64,000 nt of DNA, from NCBI RefSeq assembly GCF_029227915.1, contig NC_079881.1:31225501-31289500 (forward strand). Reading direction: 5' to 3'. Below, piece after piece: positions 11,870 through 23,308 of this stretch. The notes beneath the pieces were generated by a model. That model saw only the letters and a program-made list of their open reading frames with translations, was not told the DNA's origin and did no database searches. The stretch is from Hydractinia symbiolongicarpus. Lineage: Eukaryota; Cnidaria; Hydrozoa; Anthoathecata; Hydractiniidae. A program made the position numbers and the translations under genes. Position 1 is the first letter of the stretch; each line of letters opens with the position of its first letter.

Positions 11870-13347
11870 AAATGAAGCGGTACCACAGCGCCCAGTGGAA
11901 TCGCTGAGTTTTGGCAATCATGTCAAACTAAGAAGAATGTTGTTTCTTGGAGTCCAATTGTCTCATTTATCACATTTATCAGGTCACAGTCCAAAGTTAG
12001 TTCAATTAAGTGGCACAGTCAATATTTTCACTGTTAAAAGCGATGCAACCAAGTAATGTGAGAAAAATATTGCTAAATACATGTTGGTACGAATATGTGA
12101 CGCAACCGTTGTAACTGAAGTGGATTGATACCGTTAGAAAGTCAATGAAATATAGTTTTTGAAACTGTTGCTATTTCTTAAGAGCGCGATAACGGCTAGG
12201 ATTGGTCCCACAGTAAAAAAATGACTTTTTTATCTTAATTCTTAAATGAAGCGGTACCACAGCGCCCAGTGTAATCGCTGAGTTTCGGCAATCATGTCAA
12301 ATTAAGAAGAATGTTATTTTTTGGAGTCCAATTGTCTCCTTTATCACATTTATCAGGTCACAGTCCAAAGTTAGTTCAATTAAGTCCCACGGTCAATCGT
12401 TTCATAGTTAAAAGCGATGCAACCTAATAATATCAGAAAAATAACGCTAAACACATGTTGGTACGAATATGTGACCCACCCGTTGTAACTCAAACGGAGT
12501 AACACCGTTAGAAAGTCAATGAAATGTAGTTTTTGAAACTATCGCTGTTTCTTCAGCGCGCGCTAACGCCTAGGATTGGTCCCACAGAAAAAAATGACTT
12601 TTTTTAGCTTACTTTTTAAATGAAGCGCTACCACAGCGCCCAGTGTAATCGCTGAGTTTCGGCAATCATTTTAAATCAAGAAGAATGCTATTTCTTGGAG
12701 TCCACTTGTCTTACTTATTACATTTATCAGGTCACAGTCCAAAGTTAGTTTAATTAAGTCCCACAGTAATTGCAACCTAGTAATATCAGAAAAATACCGC
12801 TAAATACATGTTGGTACGAGTATGTGACCCAAACGTTGTAACTCAAACGGACTGACACCGTTAGAAAGTCAATGAAATGTAGTTTTTGAAACTGTTGTTA
12901 TTTCTTCAGCGCGCGATAACGGCTAGGATTGGTCCCACAGTAAAAAATTGACTTTTTTATTTTCTTAATTATTAAATGAAGCGGTACCACAGCGCCCAGT
13001 GTAATCGCTGAGTTTCGGCAGTCATGTCAAATTAAGAAGAATGTTATTTCTTGGAGTCCAATTGTCTCATTTATCGCATTTATCAGGTCACAGTCCAAAT
13101 TTAGTTCTATTAAGTCCCCCAGTCAATCGTTTCATTGTTGAAAGCGATGCAACCTAGTAATCCTAGAAAAATAACGCTAAATACATGGTGGTACGAGTAT
13201 GTGACCCAAACGTTGTAACTCAAACGGACTAACACCGTTAGAAAGTAAAATGAAATGTAGTTTTTGAAACTGTTGTTCTTTCTTCATCGGGCGATAACGG
13301 CTAGGATTGGTCCCACAGTAAAAAAATGACTTTTTATCTTAATTCTT
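11495..13347. repeat. HOR unit T-P-Q-R-S, 1853 bp, copy 2
   Basis: Same five types and total length as 5598-7450. The P monomer at 11870 shares AAGTGGCACAG and TTAAGAGCGCG with the one at 5973, so these two are closest relatives. The last S (12974) has begun to vary (GATGCAACC instead of GATGAAACC). Confidence 0.8.
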
Positions 13348-14094
13348 AAATGAAGCGGTACCACAGCGCCCAGTGAAATCGCTGAGTTTCGGCAATCATT
13401 TCAACATAAGAAGAATGTTATTTCTTGGAGTCCACTTGTCTCACTTATAACTTTTATAAGGTTACAGTCCAAAATCATTTCAATTTAGTACCACAGTCAA
13501 TCGTTTCACTGTTAAAAGCGATGCAACCTAGTAATATGAGAAAAATATCGCTAAATACATGTTGGTACGAATATGTGACGCAACCGTTGTAACTGAAGTG
13601 GATTGATACCGTTAGAAAGTCAATGAAATGTAGTTTTTGAAACTGTCGCTATTTCTTCAGCGCACGATAACGGCTAGGATTGGTCCCACAGTAAAGATTG
13701 ACTTATTTACCTAAACTTTAAAATGAAGCGCTACCACAGCGCCCAGAGTAATTGCTGAGTTCCGGCAATCACGTCAAATTAAGAGGAATGTTGTTTCTTG
13801 GAGTCCAATTGTCTCATTTATCACATTTATCAGGTCACAGTTCAAAGTTAGTTCAATTAAGTCACACAGTCAATCGTTTCACTGTTAAAAGCGATGCAAC
13901 CTAGTAATATGAGAAAAATATTGCTAAATACATGTTGGTACGAATATGTGACGCAACCGTTGTAACTGAAGTGGATTGATACCGTTAGAAAGTCAATGAA
14001 ATATAGTTTTTGAAACGGTTGCTATTTCTTCAGCGCGCGATAACGGCTAGGATTGGTCCCACAGTAAAAAATTGACTTTTTTATCTTCATTCTT

Positions 14095-14413
14095 AAATGA
14101 AGCGGTACCACAGCGCCCAGTGTAATCGCTGAGTTTCGGCAATCATGTCAAATTAAGAGGAATATTATTTTTTGGGGTCCAATTCTCTCCTTTATTACAT
14201 TTATCAGGTCACAGTCCAAAGTTAGTTCAATTAAGTCCCACGGTCAATCGTTTCATAGTTAAAAGCGATGCAACCTAGTAATATCAGAAAAATAACGCTA
14301 AAAATAAGTCAATGAAATATAGTTTTTGAAACTGTTGCTATTTCTTAAGAGCGCGATAACGGCTAGGATTGGTCCCACAGTAAAAAATTGACTTTTTTAT
14401 TTTCTTAATTATT
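14095..14413. repeat. Shortest monomer, 319 bp, lacks the conserved block and CCGTT cluster
   Basis: A gap of about 55-60 bp lies near 14300, where CGCTAAA runs straight into AAGTCAATGAAAT. Lost are the ACATGTTGGTAC block and the CCGTT/AACGG cluster. The front half is Q-like (TTTTTTGGGG, CTCCTTTATTAC), the part after the gap is P-like (TTAAGAGCGCG), and the tail is R-like. It is therefore a chimera as well as a deletion, and the only complete monomer I found without the conserved block. Confidence 0.85.
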
Positions 14414-15535
14414 AAATGAAGCGGTACCACAGCGCCCAGTGTAATCGCTGAGTTTCGGCAGTCATGTCAAATTAAGAAGAATGTTATTTCTTGGAGTCCA
14501 ATTGTCTCATTTATCGCATTTATCAGGTCACAGTCCAAATTTAGTTCCATTAAGTCCCCCAGTCAATCGTTTCATTGTTGAAAGCGATGCAACCTAGTAA
14601 TCCTAGAAAAATAACGCTAAATACATGGTGGTACGAGTATGTGACCCAAACGTTGTAACTCAAACGGACTAACACCGTTAGAAAGTAAAATGAAATGTAG
14701 TTTTTGAAACTGTTGTTCTTTCTTCATCGGGCGATAACGGCTAGGATTGGTCCCACAGTAAAGATTGACTTATTTACCTAAACTTTAAAATGAAGCGCTA
14801 CCACAGCGCCCAGAGTAATTGCTGAGTTCCGGCAATCACGTCAAATTAAGAGGAATGTTGTTTCTTGGAGTCCAATTGTCTCATTTATCACATTTATCAG
14901 GTCACAGTTCAAAGTTAGTTCAATTAAGTCGCACAGTCAATCGTTTCACTGTTAAAAGCGATGCAACCTAGTAATATCAGAAAAATAACGCTAAATACAT
15001 GTTGGTACGAATATGTGACCCAACCGCTGTAACTCAAACGGAGTGACACCGTTAGAAAGTCAATGAAATGTAGTTTTTAAAACTATCGCTGTTTCTTCAG
15101 CGCGCGCTAACGCCAAGGATTTGTCCCACAGTAAAAAATGACTTTTTTTAGCTTAATTCTCAAATGAAGCGCTACCACAGCGGCCAGTGCAATCGCTGAG
15201 TTTTGGCAATCATTTTAAATTAAGAAGAATGTTATTTCTTGGAGTCCAATTGTCTCATTTATCACATTTATCAGGTCACAGTCCAAATTTAGTTCTATTA
15301 AGTCCCGCAGTCAATCGTTTCATTTTTGAAAGCGATGCAACCTAGTAATACCTGCAAAAAAACGCTAAATACATGTTGGTACGAGTATGTGACCCAAACG
15401 TTGTAACTCAAACGGACTAACACCGTTAGATAGTAAAATGAAATGTAGTTTTTGAAACTGTTGTTATTTCTTCATCGGGCGATAACGGCTAGGATTGGTC
15501 CCACAGTAAAAAAATGACTTTTTATCTTAATTCTT

Positions 15536-17759
15536 AAATAAAGCGGTAACACAGCGCCCAGTGAAATCGCTGAGTTTCGGCAATCATGTCAATTTAAGAA
15601 GAATGTTATTTCTTGGAGTCCACTTGTCTCACTTATAACTTTTATAAGGTTACAGTCCAAAATCAGTTCAATTTAGTACCACAGTCAATCGTTTCACTGT
15701 TAAAAGCGATGCAACCTAGTAATATGAGAAAAATATCGCTAAATACATGTTGGTACGAATATGTGACGCAACCGTTGTAACTGAAGTGGATTGATACCGT
15801 TAGAAAGTCAATAAAATATAGTTTTTGAAACGGTTGCTATTTCTTCAGCGCGCGATAACGGCTAGGATTGGTCCCACAGTAAAAAAATGACTTTTTTATC
15901 TTAATTCTTAAATGAAGCGGTACCACAGCGCCCAGTGTAATCGCTGAGTTTCAGCAATCATGTCAAATTAAGAAGAATGTTATTTCTTGGAGTCCAATTG
16001 TCTCCTTTATCACATTTATCAGGTCACAGTCCATATTTAGTTAAATTAAGTCCCACAGTCAATCGCTTTATAGTTAAAAGCGATGCAACCTAGTAATATC
16101 AGAAAAATATCGCTAAAGACATGTTGGTACGAATATGTGACCCAACCGTTGTAACTCAAACGGACTTACTCCGTTAGAAAGTCACGGAAATGTAGTTTTT
16201 GAAACTGTCTCTATTTTTTCAACTTGCGCTAACGGCTACGATTGGTCCCGCAGTACAGAATGACTTTTTTATCTTAATTTTTAATTGAAGAGCTACCACA
16301 GCGCCCAGCGCAATCGCTGAGTTTCGGCAATCATTTCAACATAAGAAGAATGTTATTTCTTGGAGTCCACTTGTCTCACTTATAACTTTTATAAAGTTAC
16401 AGTCCAAAATCAGTTCAATTTAGTACCACAGTCAATCGTTTCACTGTTAAAAGCGATGCAACCTAGTAATATGAGAAAAATATCGCTAAATACATGTTGG
16501 TACGAATATGTGACGCAACCGTAGTAACTGAAGTGGATTGATACCGTTAGAAAGTCAATGAAATGTAGTTTTTGAAACTATCGCTGTTTCTTCAGCGCGC
16601 GCTAACGCCTAGGATTGGTCCCACAGAAAAAAATGACTTTTTTTAGCTTACTTTTTAAATGAAGCGCTACCACAGCGCCCAGTGTAATCGCTGAGTTCCG
16701 GCAATCATGTCAAATTGAGAAGAATGTTATTTCTTGGAGTCCAATTTTCTCATTTATCAAATTTATTAGGTCACAGTCCAAAGTTTGTTCAATTAAGTCC
16801 CACAGTCAATCTTTTCATTGTTAAAAGAGATGCAACCAAGTAATATAAAAAAAATATCTCTAAATACATGTTGGTACGAAGATGTGACCCAACCGTTGTA
16901 ACTCAAACGGACTGACACCGTTAGAAAGTCAATGAAATATAGTTTTTGAAACTGTGGCAATTTCTTCAGCGCGCGATAACGACTAGGATTGGTCCCGCAG
17001 TAAGAAATGACTTTTTTATCTTAATTTTTACTGGAAGCGCTACCACAGCGCCCAGTGCAATCGCTGAGTTTCGGCAATCATTTTAAATTAAGAAGAATGC
17101 TATTTCTTGGAGTCCACTTGTCTCACTTATTACATTTATCAGGTCACAGTCCAAAGTTAGTTCAATTAAGTCCCACAGTCAATGCAACCTAGTAATATCA
17201 GAAAAATACCGCTAAATACATGTTGGTACGAGTATGTGACCCAAACGTTGTAACTCAAACGGACTGACACCGTTAGAAAGTCAATACAATGTAGTTTTTG
17301 AAACTGTTGTTATTTCTTCAGCGCGCGATAACGGCTAGGATTGGTCACACAGTAAAAAATTGACTTTTTTATTATCTTAATTATTAAATGAAGCGGTACC
17401 ACAGCGCCCAGTGTAATCGCTGAGTTTCGGCAGTCATTTTAAATTAAGAAGAATGTTATTTCTTGGAGTCCAATTGTCTCATTTATCACATTTATCAGGT
17501 CACAGTCCAAATTTAGTTCTATTAAGTCCCGCAGTCAATCGTTTCATTTTTAAAAGCGATGCAACCTAGTAATACCAGAAAAAAAACGCTAAATACATGT
17601 TGGTACGAGTATGTGACCCAAACGTTGTAACTCAAACGGACTAACACCGTTAGATAGTAAAATGAAATGTAGTTTTTGAAAATGTTGTTATTTCTTCATC
17701 GGGCGATAACGGCTAGGATTGGTCCCACAGTAAAAAAATGACTTTTTATCTTAATTCTT
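15536..17759. repeat. HOR unit, 6-mer of 2224 bp, copy 1 (domain III)
   Basis: Six monomers (374+373+374+373+356+374). It begins with a GCGGTAACACAGC type. The first four recur from 17760 at an offset of 2224 bp and the last four recur from 19254 at an offset of 2971 bp. Confidence 0.8.
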
Positions 17760-18506
17760 AAATGAAGCGGTAACACAGCGCCCAGTGAAATCGCTGAGTT
17801 TCGGCAATCATGTCAATTTAAGAAGAATGTTATTTCTTGGAGTCCACTTGTCTCACTTATAACTTTTATAAGGTTACAGTCCAAAATCAGTCCAATTTAG
17901 TACCACAGTCAATCGTTTCACTGTTAAAAGCGATGCAACCTAGTAATATGAGAAAAATATCGCTAAATACATGTTGGTACGAATATGTGACGCAACCGTT
18001 GTAACTGAAGTGGATTGATACCGTTAGAAAGTCAATAAAATATAGTTTTTGAAACGGTTGCTATTTCTTCAGCGCGCGATAACGGCTAGGATTGGTCCCA
18101 CAGTAAAAAAATGACTTTTTTATCTTAATTCTTAAATGAAGCGGTACCACAGCGCCCAGTGTAATCGCTGAGTTTCAGCAATCATGTCAAATTAAGAAGA
18201 ATGTTATTTCTTGGAGTCCAATTGTCTCCTTTATCACATTTATCAGGTCACAGTCCATAGTTAGTTAAATTAAGTCCCACAGTCAATCGCTTTATAGTTA
18301 AAAGCGATGCAACCTAGTAATATCAGAAAAATATCGCTAAAGACATGTTGGTACGAATATGTGACCCAACCGTTGTAACTCAAACGGACTTACTCCGTTA
18401 GAAAGTCACGGAAATGTAGTTTTTGAAACTGTCTCTATTTTTTCAACTTGCGCTAACGGCTACGATTGGTCCCGCAGTACAGAATGACTTTTTTATCTTA
18501 ATTTTT

Positions 18507-19253
18507 AATTGAAGAGCTACCACAGCGCCCAGCGCAATCGCTGAGTTTCGGCAATCATTTCAACATAAGAAGAATGTTATTTCTTGGAGTCCACTTGTCT
18601 CACTTATAACTTTTATAAGGTTACAGTCCAAAATCAGTTCAATTTAGTACCACAGTCAATCGTTTCACTGTTAAAAGCGATGCAACCTAGTAATATGAGA
18701 AAAATATCGCTAAATACATGTTGGTACGAATATGTGACGCAACCGTTGTAACTGAAGTGGATTGATACCGTTAGAAAGTCAATGAAATGTAGTTTTTGAA
18801 ACTATCGCTGTTTCTTCAGCGCGCGCTAACGCCTAGGATTGGTCCCACAGAAAAAAATGACTTTTTTTAGCTTACTTTTTAAATGAAGCGCTACCACAGC
18901 GCCCAGTGTAATCGCTGAGTTCCGGCAATCATGTCAAATTGAGAAGAATGTTATTTCTTGGAGTCCAATTTTCTCATTTATCAAATTTATTAGGTCACAG
19001 TCCAAAGTTTGTTCAATTAAGTCCCACAGTCAATCTTTTCATTGTTAAAAGAGATGCAACCAAGTAATATAAAAAAAATATCTCTAAATACATGTTGGTA
19101 CGAAGATGTGACCCAACCGTTGTAACTCAAACGGACTTACTCCGTTAGAAAGTCACGGAAATGTAGTTTTTGAAACTGTCTCTATTTTTTCAACTTGCGC
19201 TAACGGCTACGATTGGTCCCGCAGTACAGAATGACTTTTTTATCTTAATTTTT
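18507..19253. repeat. Duplicated dimer, 747 bp, copy 1
   Basis: Monomers at 18507 (GAAGAGCTACC, ATTTCAACATAAG) and 18881 (GAGATGCAACC, ATATCTCTAAATAC). They repeat at 19254 and 19628. The end of the 18881 monomer switches to ACTTACTCCG and AGTCACGG, the ending of the monomer type at 15910 and 18134; the switch lies between about 19105 and 19132. Confidence 0.8.
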
Positions 19254-20000
19254 AATTGAAGAGCTACCACAGCGCCCAGCGCAATCGCTGAGTTTCGGCA
19301 ATCATTTCAACATAAGAAGAATGTTATTTCTTGGAGTCCACTTGTCTCACTTATAACTTTTATAAGGTTACAGTCCAAAATCAGTTCAATTTAGTACCAC
19401 AGTCAATCGTTTCACTGTTAAAAGCGATGCAACCTAGTAATATGAGAAAAATATCGCTAAATACATGTTGGTACGAATATGTGACGCAACCGTTGTAACT
19501 GAAGTGGATTGATACCGTTAGAAAGTCAATGAAATGTAGTTTTTGAAACTATCGCTGTTTCTTCAGCGCGAGCTAACGCCTAGGATTGGTCCCACAGAAA
19601 AAAATGACTTTTTTTAGCTTACTTTTTAAATGAAGCGCTACCACAGCGCCCAGTGTAATCGCTGAGTTCCGGCAATCATGTCAAATTGAGAAGAATGTTA
19701 TTTCTTTGAGTCCAATTTTCTCATTTATCAAATTTATTAGGTCACAGTCCAAAGTTTGTTCAATTAAGTCCCACAGTCAATCTTTTCATTGTTAAAAGAG
19801 ATGCAACCAAGTAATATAAAAAAAATATCTCTAAATACATGTTGGTACGAAGATGTGACCCAACCGTTGTAACTCAAACGGACTGACACCGTTAGAAAGT
19901 CAATGAAATATAGTTTTTGAAACTGTGGCAATTTCTTCAGCGCGCGATAACGACTAGGATTGGTCCCGCAGTAAGAAATGACTTTTTTATCTTAATTTTT
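19254..20000. repeat. Duplicated dimer, 747 bp, copy 2
   Basis: Matches 18507-19253 base for base over long tracts. Its second monomer (19628) keeps the original ending, as at 16657, and does not have the chimeric one. Confidence 0.8.
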
Positions 20001-22229
20001 ACTGGAAGCGCTACCACAGCGCCCAGTGCAATCGCTGAGTTTCGGCAATCATTTTAAATTAAGAAGAATGCTATTTCTTGGAGTCCACTTGTCTCACTTA
20101 TTACATTTATCAGGTCACAGTCCAAAGTTAGTTCAATTAAGTCCCACAGTCAATGCAACCTAGTAATATCAGAAAAATACCGCTAAATACATGTTGGTAC
20201 GAGTATGTGACCCAAACGTTGTAACTCAAACGGACTGACACCGTTAGAAAGTCAATACAATGTAGTTTTTGAAACTGTTGTTATTTCTTCAGCGCGCGAT
20301 AACGGCTAGGATTGGTCACACAGTAAAAAATTGACTTTTTTATTATCTTAATTATTAAATGAAGCGGTACCACAGCGCCCAGTGTAATCGCTGAGTTTCG
20401 GCAGTCATGTCAAATTAAGAAGAATGTTATTTCTTGGAGTCCAATTGTCTCATTTATCACATTTATCAGGTCACAGTCCAAATTTAGTTCTACTAAGTCC
20501 CCCAGTCAATCGTTTCATTGTTGAAAGCGATGCAACCTAGTAATACCAGAAAAATAACGCTAAATACATGTTGGTACGAGTATGTGACCCAAACTTTGTA
20601 ACTCAAACGGACTAACACCGTTAGAAAGTAAAATGAAATGTAGTTTTTGAAACTGTTGTTATTTCTTCATCGGGCGATAACGGCTAGGATTGGTCCCACA
20701 GTAAAAAAATGACTTTTTATCTTAATTCTTAAATGAAGCGGAACCACAGCGCCCAGTGAAATCGCTGAGTTTCGGCAATCATTTCAACATAAGAAGAATG
20801 TTATTTCTTGGAGTCCACTTGTCTCACTTATAACTTTTATAAGGTTACAGTCCAAAATCAGTTCAATTTAGTACCACAGTCAATCGTTTCACTGTTAAAA
20901 GCAATGCAACCTAGTAATATGAGAAAAATATCGCTAAATACATGTTGGTACGAATATGTGACGCAACCGTTGTAACTGAAGTGGATTGATACCGTTAGAA
21001 AGTCAATGAAATGTAGTTTTTGAAACTGTCGCTATTTCTTCAGAGCACGATAACGGCTAGGATTGGTCCCACAGTAAAAAAATGACTTTTTATCTTAATT
21101 CTTAAATGAAGCGGTACCACAGCGCCCAGTGAAATCGCTGCGTTTCGGCAATCATGTCAAATTAAGAAGAATGTTATTTCTTGGAGTCCAATTGTCTCCT
21201 TTATCACATTTATCAGGTCACAGTCCATAGTTAGGTAAATTAAGTTGCACAGTCAATCGCTTCATAGTTAAAAGCGATGCAACATAGTAATATCAGAAAA
21301 ATATCGCTAAACACATGTTGGTACGAATATGTGACCCAACCGTTGTAACTGAAGTGGATTGATACCGTTAGAAAGTCAATGAAATGTAGTTTTTAAAACT
21401 GTCGCTATTTCTTCAGCGCACGATAACGGCTAGGATTGGTCCCACAGTAAAGATTGACTTATTTACCTAAACTTTAAAATGAAGTGCTACCACAGCGCCC
21501 TGAGTAATTGCTGAGTTCCGGCAATCACTTCAAATTAAGAAGAATGTTGTTTCTTGGAGTCCAATTGTCTCATTTATCACATTTATCAGGTCACAGTTCA
21601 AAGTTAGTTCAATTAAGTCGCACAGTCAATCGTTTCACTGTTAAAAGCGATGCAACCTAATAATATGGGAAAAATATTGCAAAATACATGTTGGTACGAA
21701 TATGTGACGCAACCGTTGTAACTGAAGTGGATTGATACCGTTAGAAATTCAATGAAATATAGTTTTTGAAACTGTTCCTATCTCTTCAGCGCGCGATAAC
21801 GGCTAGGATTGGTCCCGCAGTAAACAATGACTTTTTTATCTTAATTTTTAATTGAAGCGCTACCACCGCGCCCAGTGTAATCGCTGAGTTTCGGCAATCA
21901 TTTCAAATTAAGAAGAACGCTATTTCCTGGAGTCCACTTGTCTCACTTATTACATTTATCAGGTCACAGTGCAAAGTTAGTTCAATTAAGTCCCACAGTC
22001 AATCGTTTCATTGTTAAAAGCGATGCAACCTAGTAATATCAGAAAAATATCGCTAAACACATGTTGGTACGAATAGGTGACTGAACCGTTGTAACTCAAA
22101 CGGACTGACACCGTTAGAAAGTTAATGAAATGTAGTTTTTGAAACTGTGGCTATCTCTTCCGCGCGCGATAACGGCTAGGATTGGTCCCACAGTAAAAAA
22201 TGACTTCTTAATCTAAATTTTTAAATGAA

Positions 22230-22244
22230 GCGCTACCACAGCGC
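22230..22244. other. GCGCT-ACCAC-AGCGC hairpin (example copy)
   Basis: A perfect 5-bp inverted repeat around a 5-base loop near the start of the monomer. It is lost in the 360-bp class (right arm deleted) and the 361-bp monomer, and weakened in GCGGTACC and GTGCTACC variants. Confidence 0.6.
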
Positions 22245-22423
22245 CCAGTGTAATCGCTGAGTTCCGGAAATCATGTCAAATTGAGAAGAATGTTATTTCT
22301 GGGAGTGCAATTTTCTAATTTATCAAATTTATTAGGTGACAGTCCAAAGTTTGTTCAATTAAGTCCCACAGTCAATCTTTTCATTGTTAAAAGCGATGCA
22401 ACCAAGTAATATAAAAAAAATAT

Positions 22424-22443
22424 CGCTAAATACATGTTGGTAC
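22424..22443. other. Conserved 20-bp block of the monomer (example copy)
   Basis: CGCTAAATACATGTTGGTAC is among the best-kept parts of the monomer, shown here in the copy starting at 22223. Variants are small: CTAAACACATG, CTAAAAACATG, CTAAACAAATG, and CATGGTGG in S-type monomers. Only the 319-bp monomer at 14095 lacks it. Conservation above the rest of the repeat would fit a protein-binding box, but no binding motif is recognised. Confidence 0.5.
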
Positions 22444-22458
22444 GAATATGTGACCCAA

Positions 22459-22488
22459 CCGTTGTAACTCAAACGGACTGACACCGTT
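22459..22488. other. CCGTT/AACGG/CCGTT inverted-repeat cluster (example copy)
   Basis: CCGTT at 22459-22463, AACGG at 22472-22476 and CCGTT at 22484-22488, with spacers of 8 and 7 bp. The middle arm can pair with either neighbour, so two alternative hairpins are possible. The cluster sits just after the conserved block in nearly every monomer, and a fourth AACGG follows in the GATAACGG segment. Confidence 0.6.
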
Positions 22489-22532
22489 AGAAAGTCAATG
22501 AAATGTAGTTTTGGAAACTGTCGCTATTTCTT

Positions 22533-22548
22533 CAGCGCGCGATAACGG
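22533..22548. other. CpG-rich block CAGCGCGCGATAACGG (example copy)
   Basis: The only strongly GC-rich stretch of the monomer, with three CpG steps in GCGCGCG. Variant copies often show single transitions at these steps (GCGCACG, GCGCGCAA, GTGCGCG, GCGTGAT), and also GCGGGAT and ATCGGGCG. Confidence 0.55.
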
Positions 22549-22595
22549 CTAGAATTGGTCCCGCAGTAAAAAATGAGTTTTTTATCTTAATTTTT

Positions 22596-22948
22596 AATTG
22601 AAGCGCTACCACAGCGCCCAGTGCAAACGCTGAGTTTCGGCAATCATTTTAAATTAAGAAGAATCCTATTTCTTGGAGTCCACTTGTCACACTTATTACA
22701 TTTATCAGGTCACAGTCCAAAGTTAGTTCAATTAAGTCCCACAGTCAATGCAATCTAGTAATATCAAAAAAAATATCGCTAAATACATGTTGGTACGAAT
22801 ATGTGACCCAACCGTTGTAACTCAAACGGACTGACACCGTTAGAAAGTCAATGAAATGTAGTTTTTAAAACTGTGGCTATTTCTTCAGCGCGCGATAACG
22901 GCTAGGATTGGTCCCGCAGTAAAAAATGATTTTTTTATCTTAATTTTT
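22596..22948. repeat. 353-bp monomer, 21-bp deletion (first of linked pair)
   Basis: CCCACAGTCAATGCAATC replaces the longer full form; 21 bp are absent. Further members start at 24055, 26261, 28467, 30673 (352 bp), 33242 (352 bp) and 35074 (345 bp). The gap covers the same bases as in the domain II R type. Confidence 0.88.
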
Positions 22949-23308
22949 AATTGAAGCGCTACCACATCGCTGAGTTTCGGCAATCATTTCAAATTAAGAA
23001 GAATGCTATTTCTTGGAGTCCACTTGTCTCACTTATAACATTTATAAGGTCAAAGTCCAACACCAGTTCAATTTAGTACCACAGTCAATCGTTTCACTGT
23101 TAAAAGCGATGCAACCTAGTATTATCTAAAAAATATCGCAAAATACATGTTGGTACAAATATGTGACCCAACCGTTGTAACTCAAACAGACTGACACCGT
23201 TAAAAAGTCAATGAAATGTAGTTTTTGAAACTGTCAATATTTCTTCAGCGCACGATAACGGCTAGGATTGGTCCGACAGTAAAGAATGACTTACTTACCT
23301 CAATTTTT
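22949..23308. repeat. 360-bp monomer, 13-bp deletion (second of linked pair)
   Basis: CTACCACATCGCTGAG replaces the full form, which has 13 more bases (AGCGCCCAGTGTA) after CCAC. The loss removes the right arm of the GCGCT/AGCGC hairpin. Further members start at 24408, 26614, 28820, 31025, 33594 and 35419. All also carry CATTTATAAGGTCAAA and TTTAGTACCACAG. Confidence 0.88.

Larger units (their letters stand above)
3370..13347. repeat. Satellite domain II: 27 monomers of five types P, Q, R, S, T
   Basis: Starts: 3370, 3745, 4120, 4494, 4868, 5224, 5598, 5973, 6347, 6721, 7077, 7451, 7807, 8181, 8556, 8930, 9286, 9661, 10035, 10391, 10765, 11121, 11495, 11870, 12244, 12618, 12974. P has GTGGAATCG, CAAACTAAG and CAATATTTTCACTG. 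Q has TTTTTTGG and CTCCTTTATC. R is 356 bp with a 21-bp deletion. S has GCAGTCATG, CCCCCAG and CATGGTGG (the last copy starts to vary). T has CAGTAAAATCG and CACAATGATCAGG. The first two monomers are T-like, the second with a P-like front half. From 4120 the order reads P Q R S T P Q R S R S T Q R S Q R S R S T P Q R S. Confidence 0.9.
17760..20730. repeat. Expanded copy 2 of the domain III HOR, 8 monomers, 2971 bp
   Basis: Same order as 15536-17759, but the third and fourth monomers are present twice (18507-19253 and 19254-20000), an internal dimer duplication of 747 bp. The joint monomer at 18881 is chimeric, as expected for unequal exchange. Confidence 0.8.
13348..22222. repeat. Satellite domain III: 24 monomers of mixed types
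   Basis: Starts: 13348, 13721, 14095, 14414, 14788, 15162, 15536, 15910, 16283, 16657, 17030, 17386, 17760, 18134, 18507, 18881, 19254, 19628, 20001, 20357, 20731, 21104, 21477, 21850. A marker new here is the ATTTCAACATAAG type with ACTTATAACTTTTATAAGG and TTTAGTACCACAG. Domain II types S and R persist (12974-like at 14414; R at 17030 and 20001), so the domain is a rearranged mixture and not a clean HOR throughout. Confidence 0.88.

Noticed and set aside
22441-22460. CENP-B box
   Set aside because: On the minus strand the conserved region gives TTCG followed by an A at the right distance, but the required CGGG half is absent (ATGT instead). No full match to the known box was seen elsewhere in the monomer.
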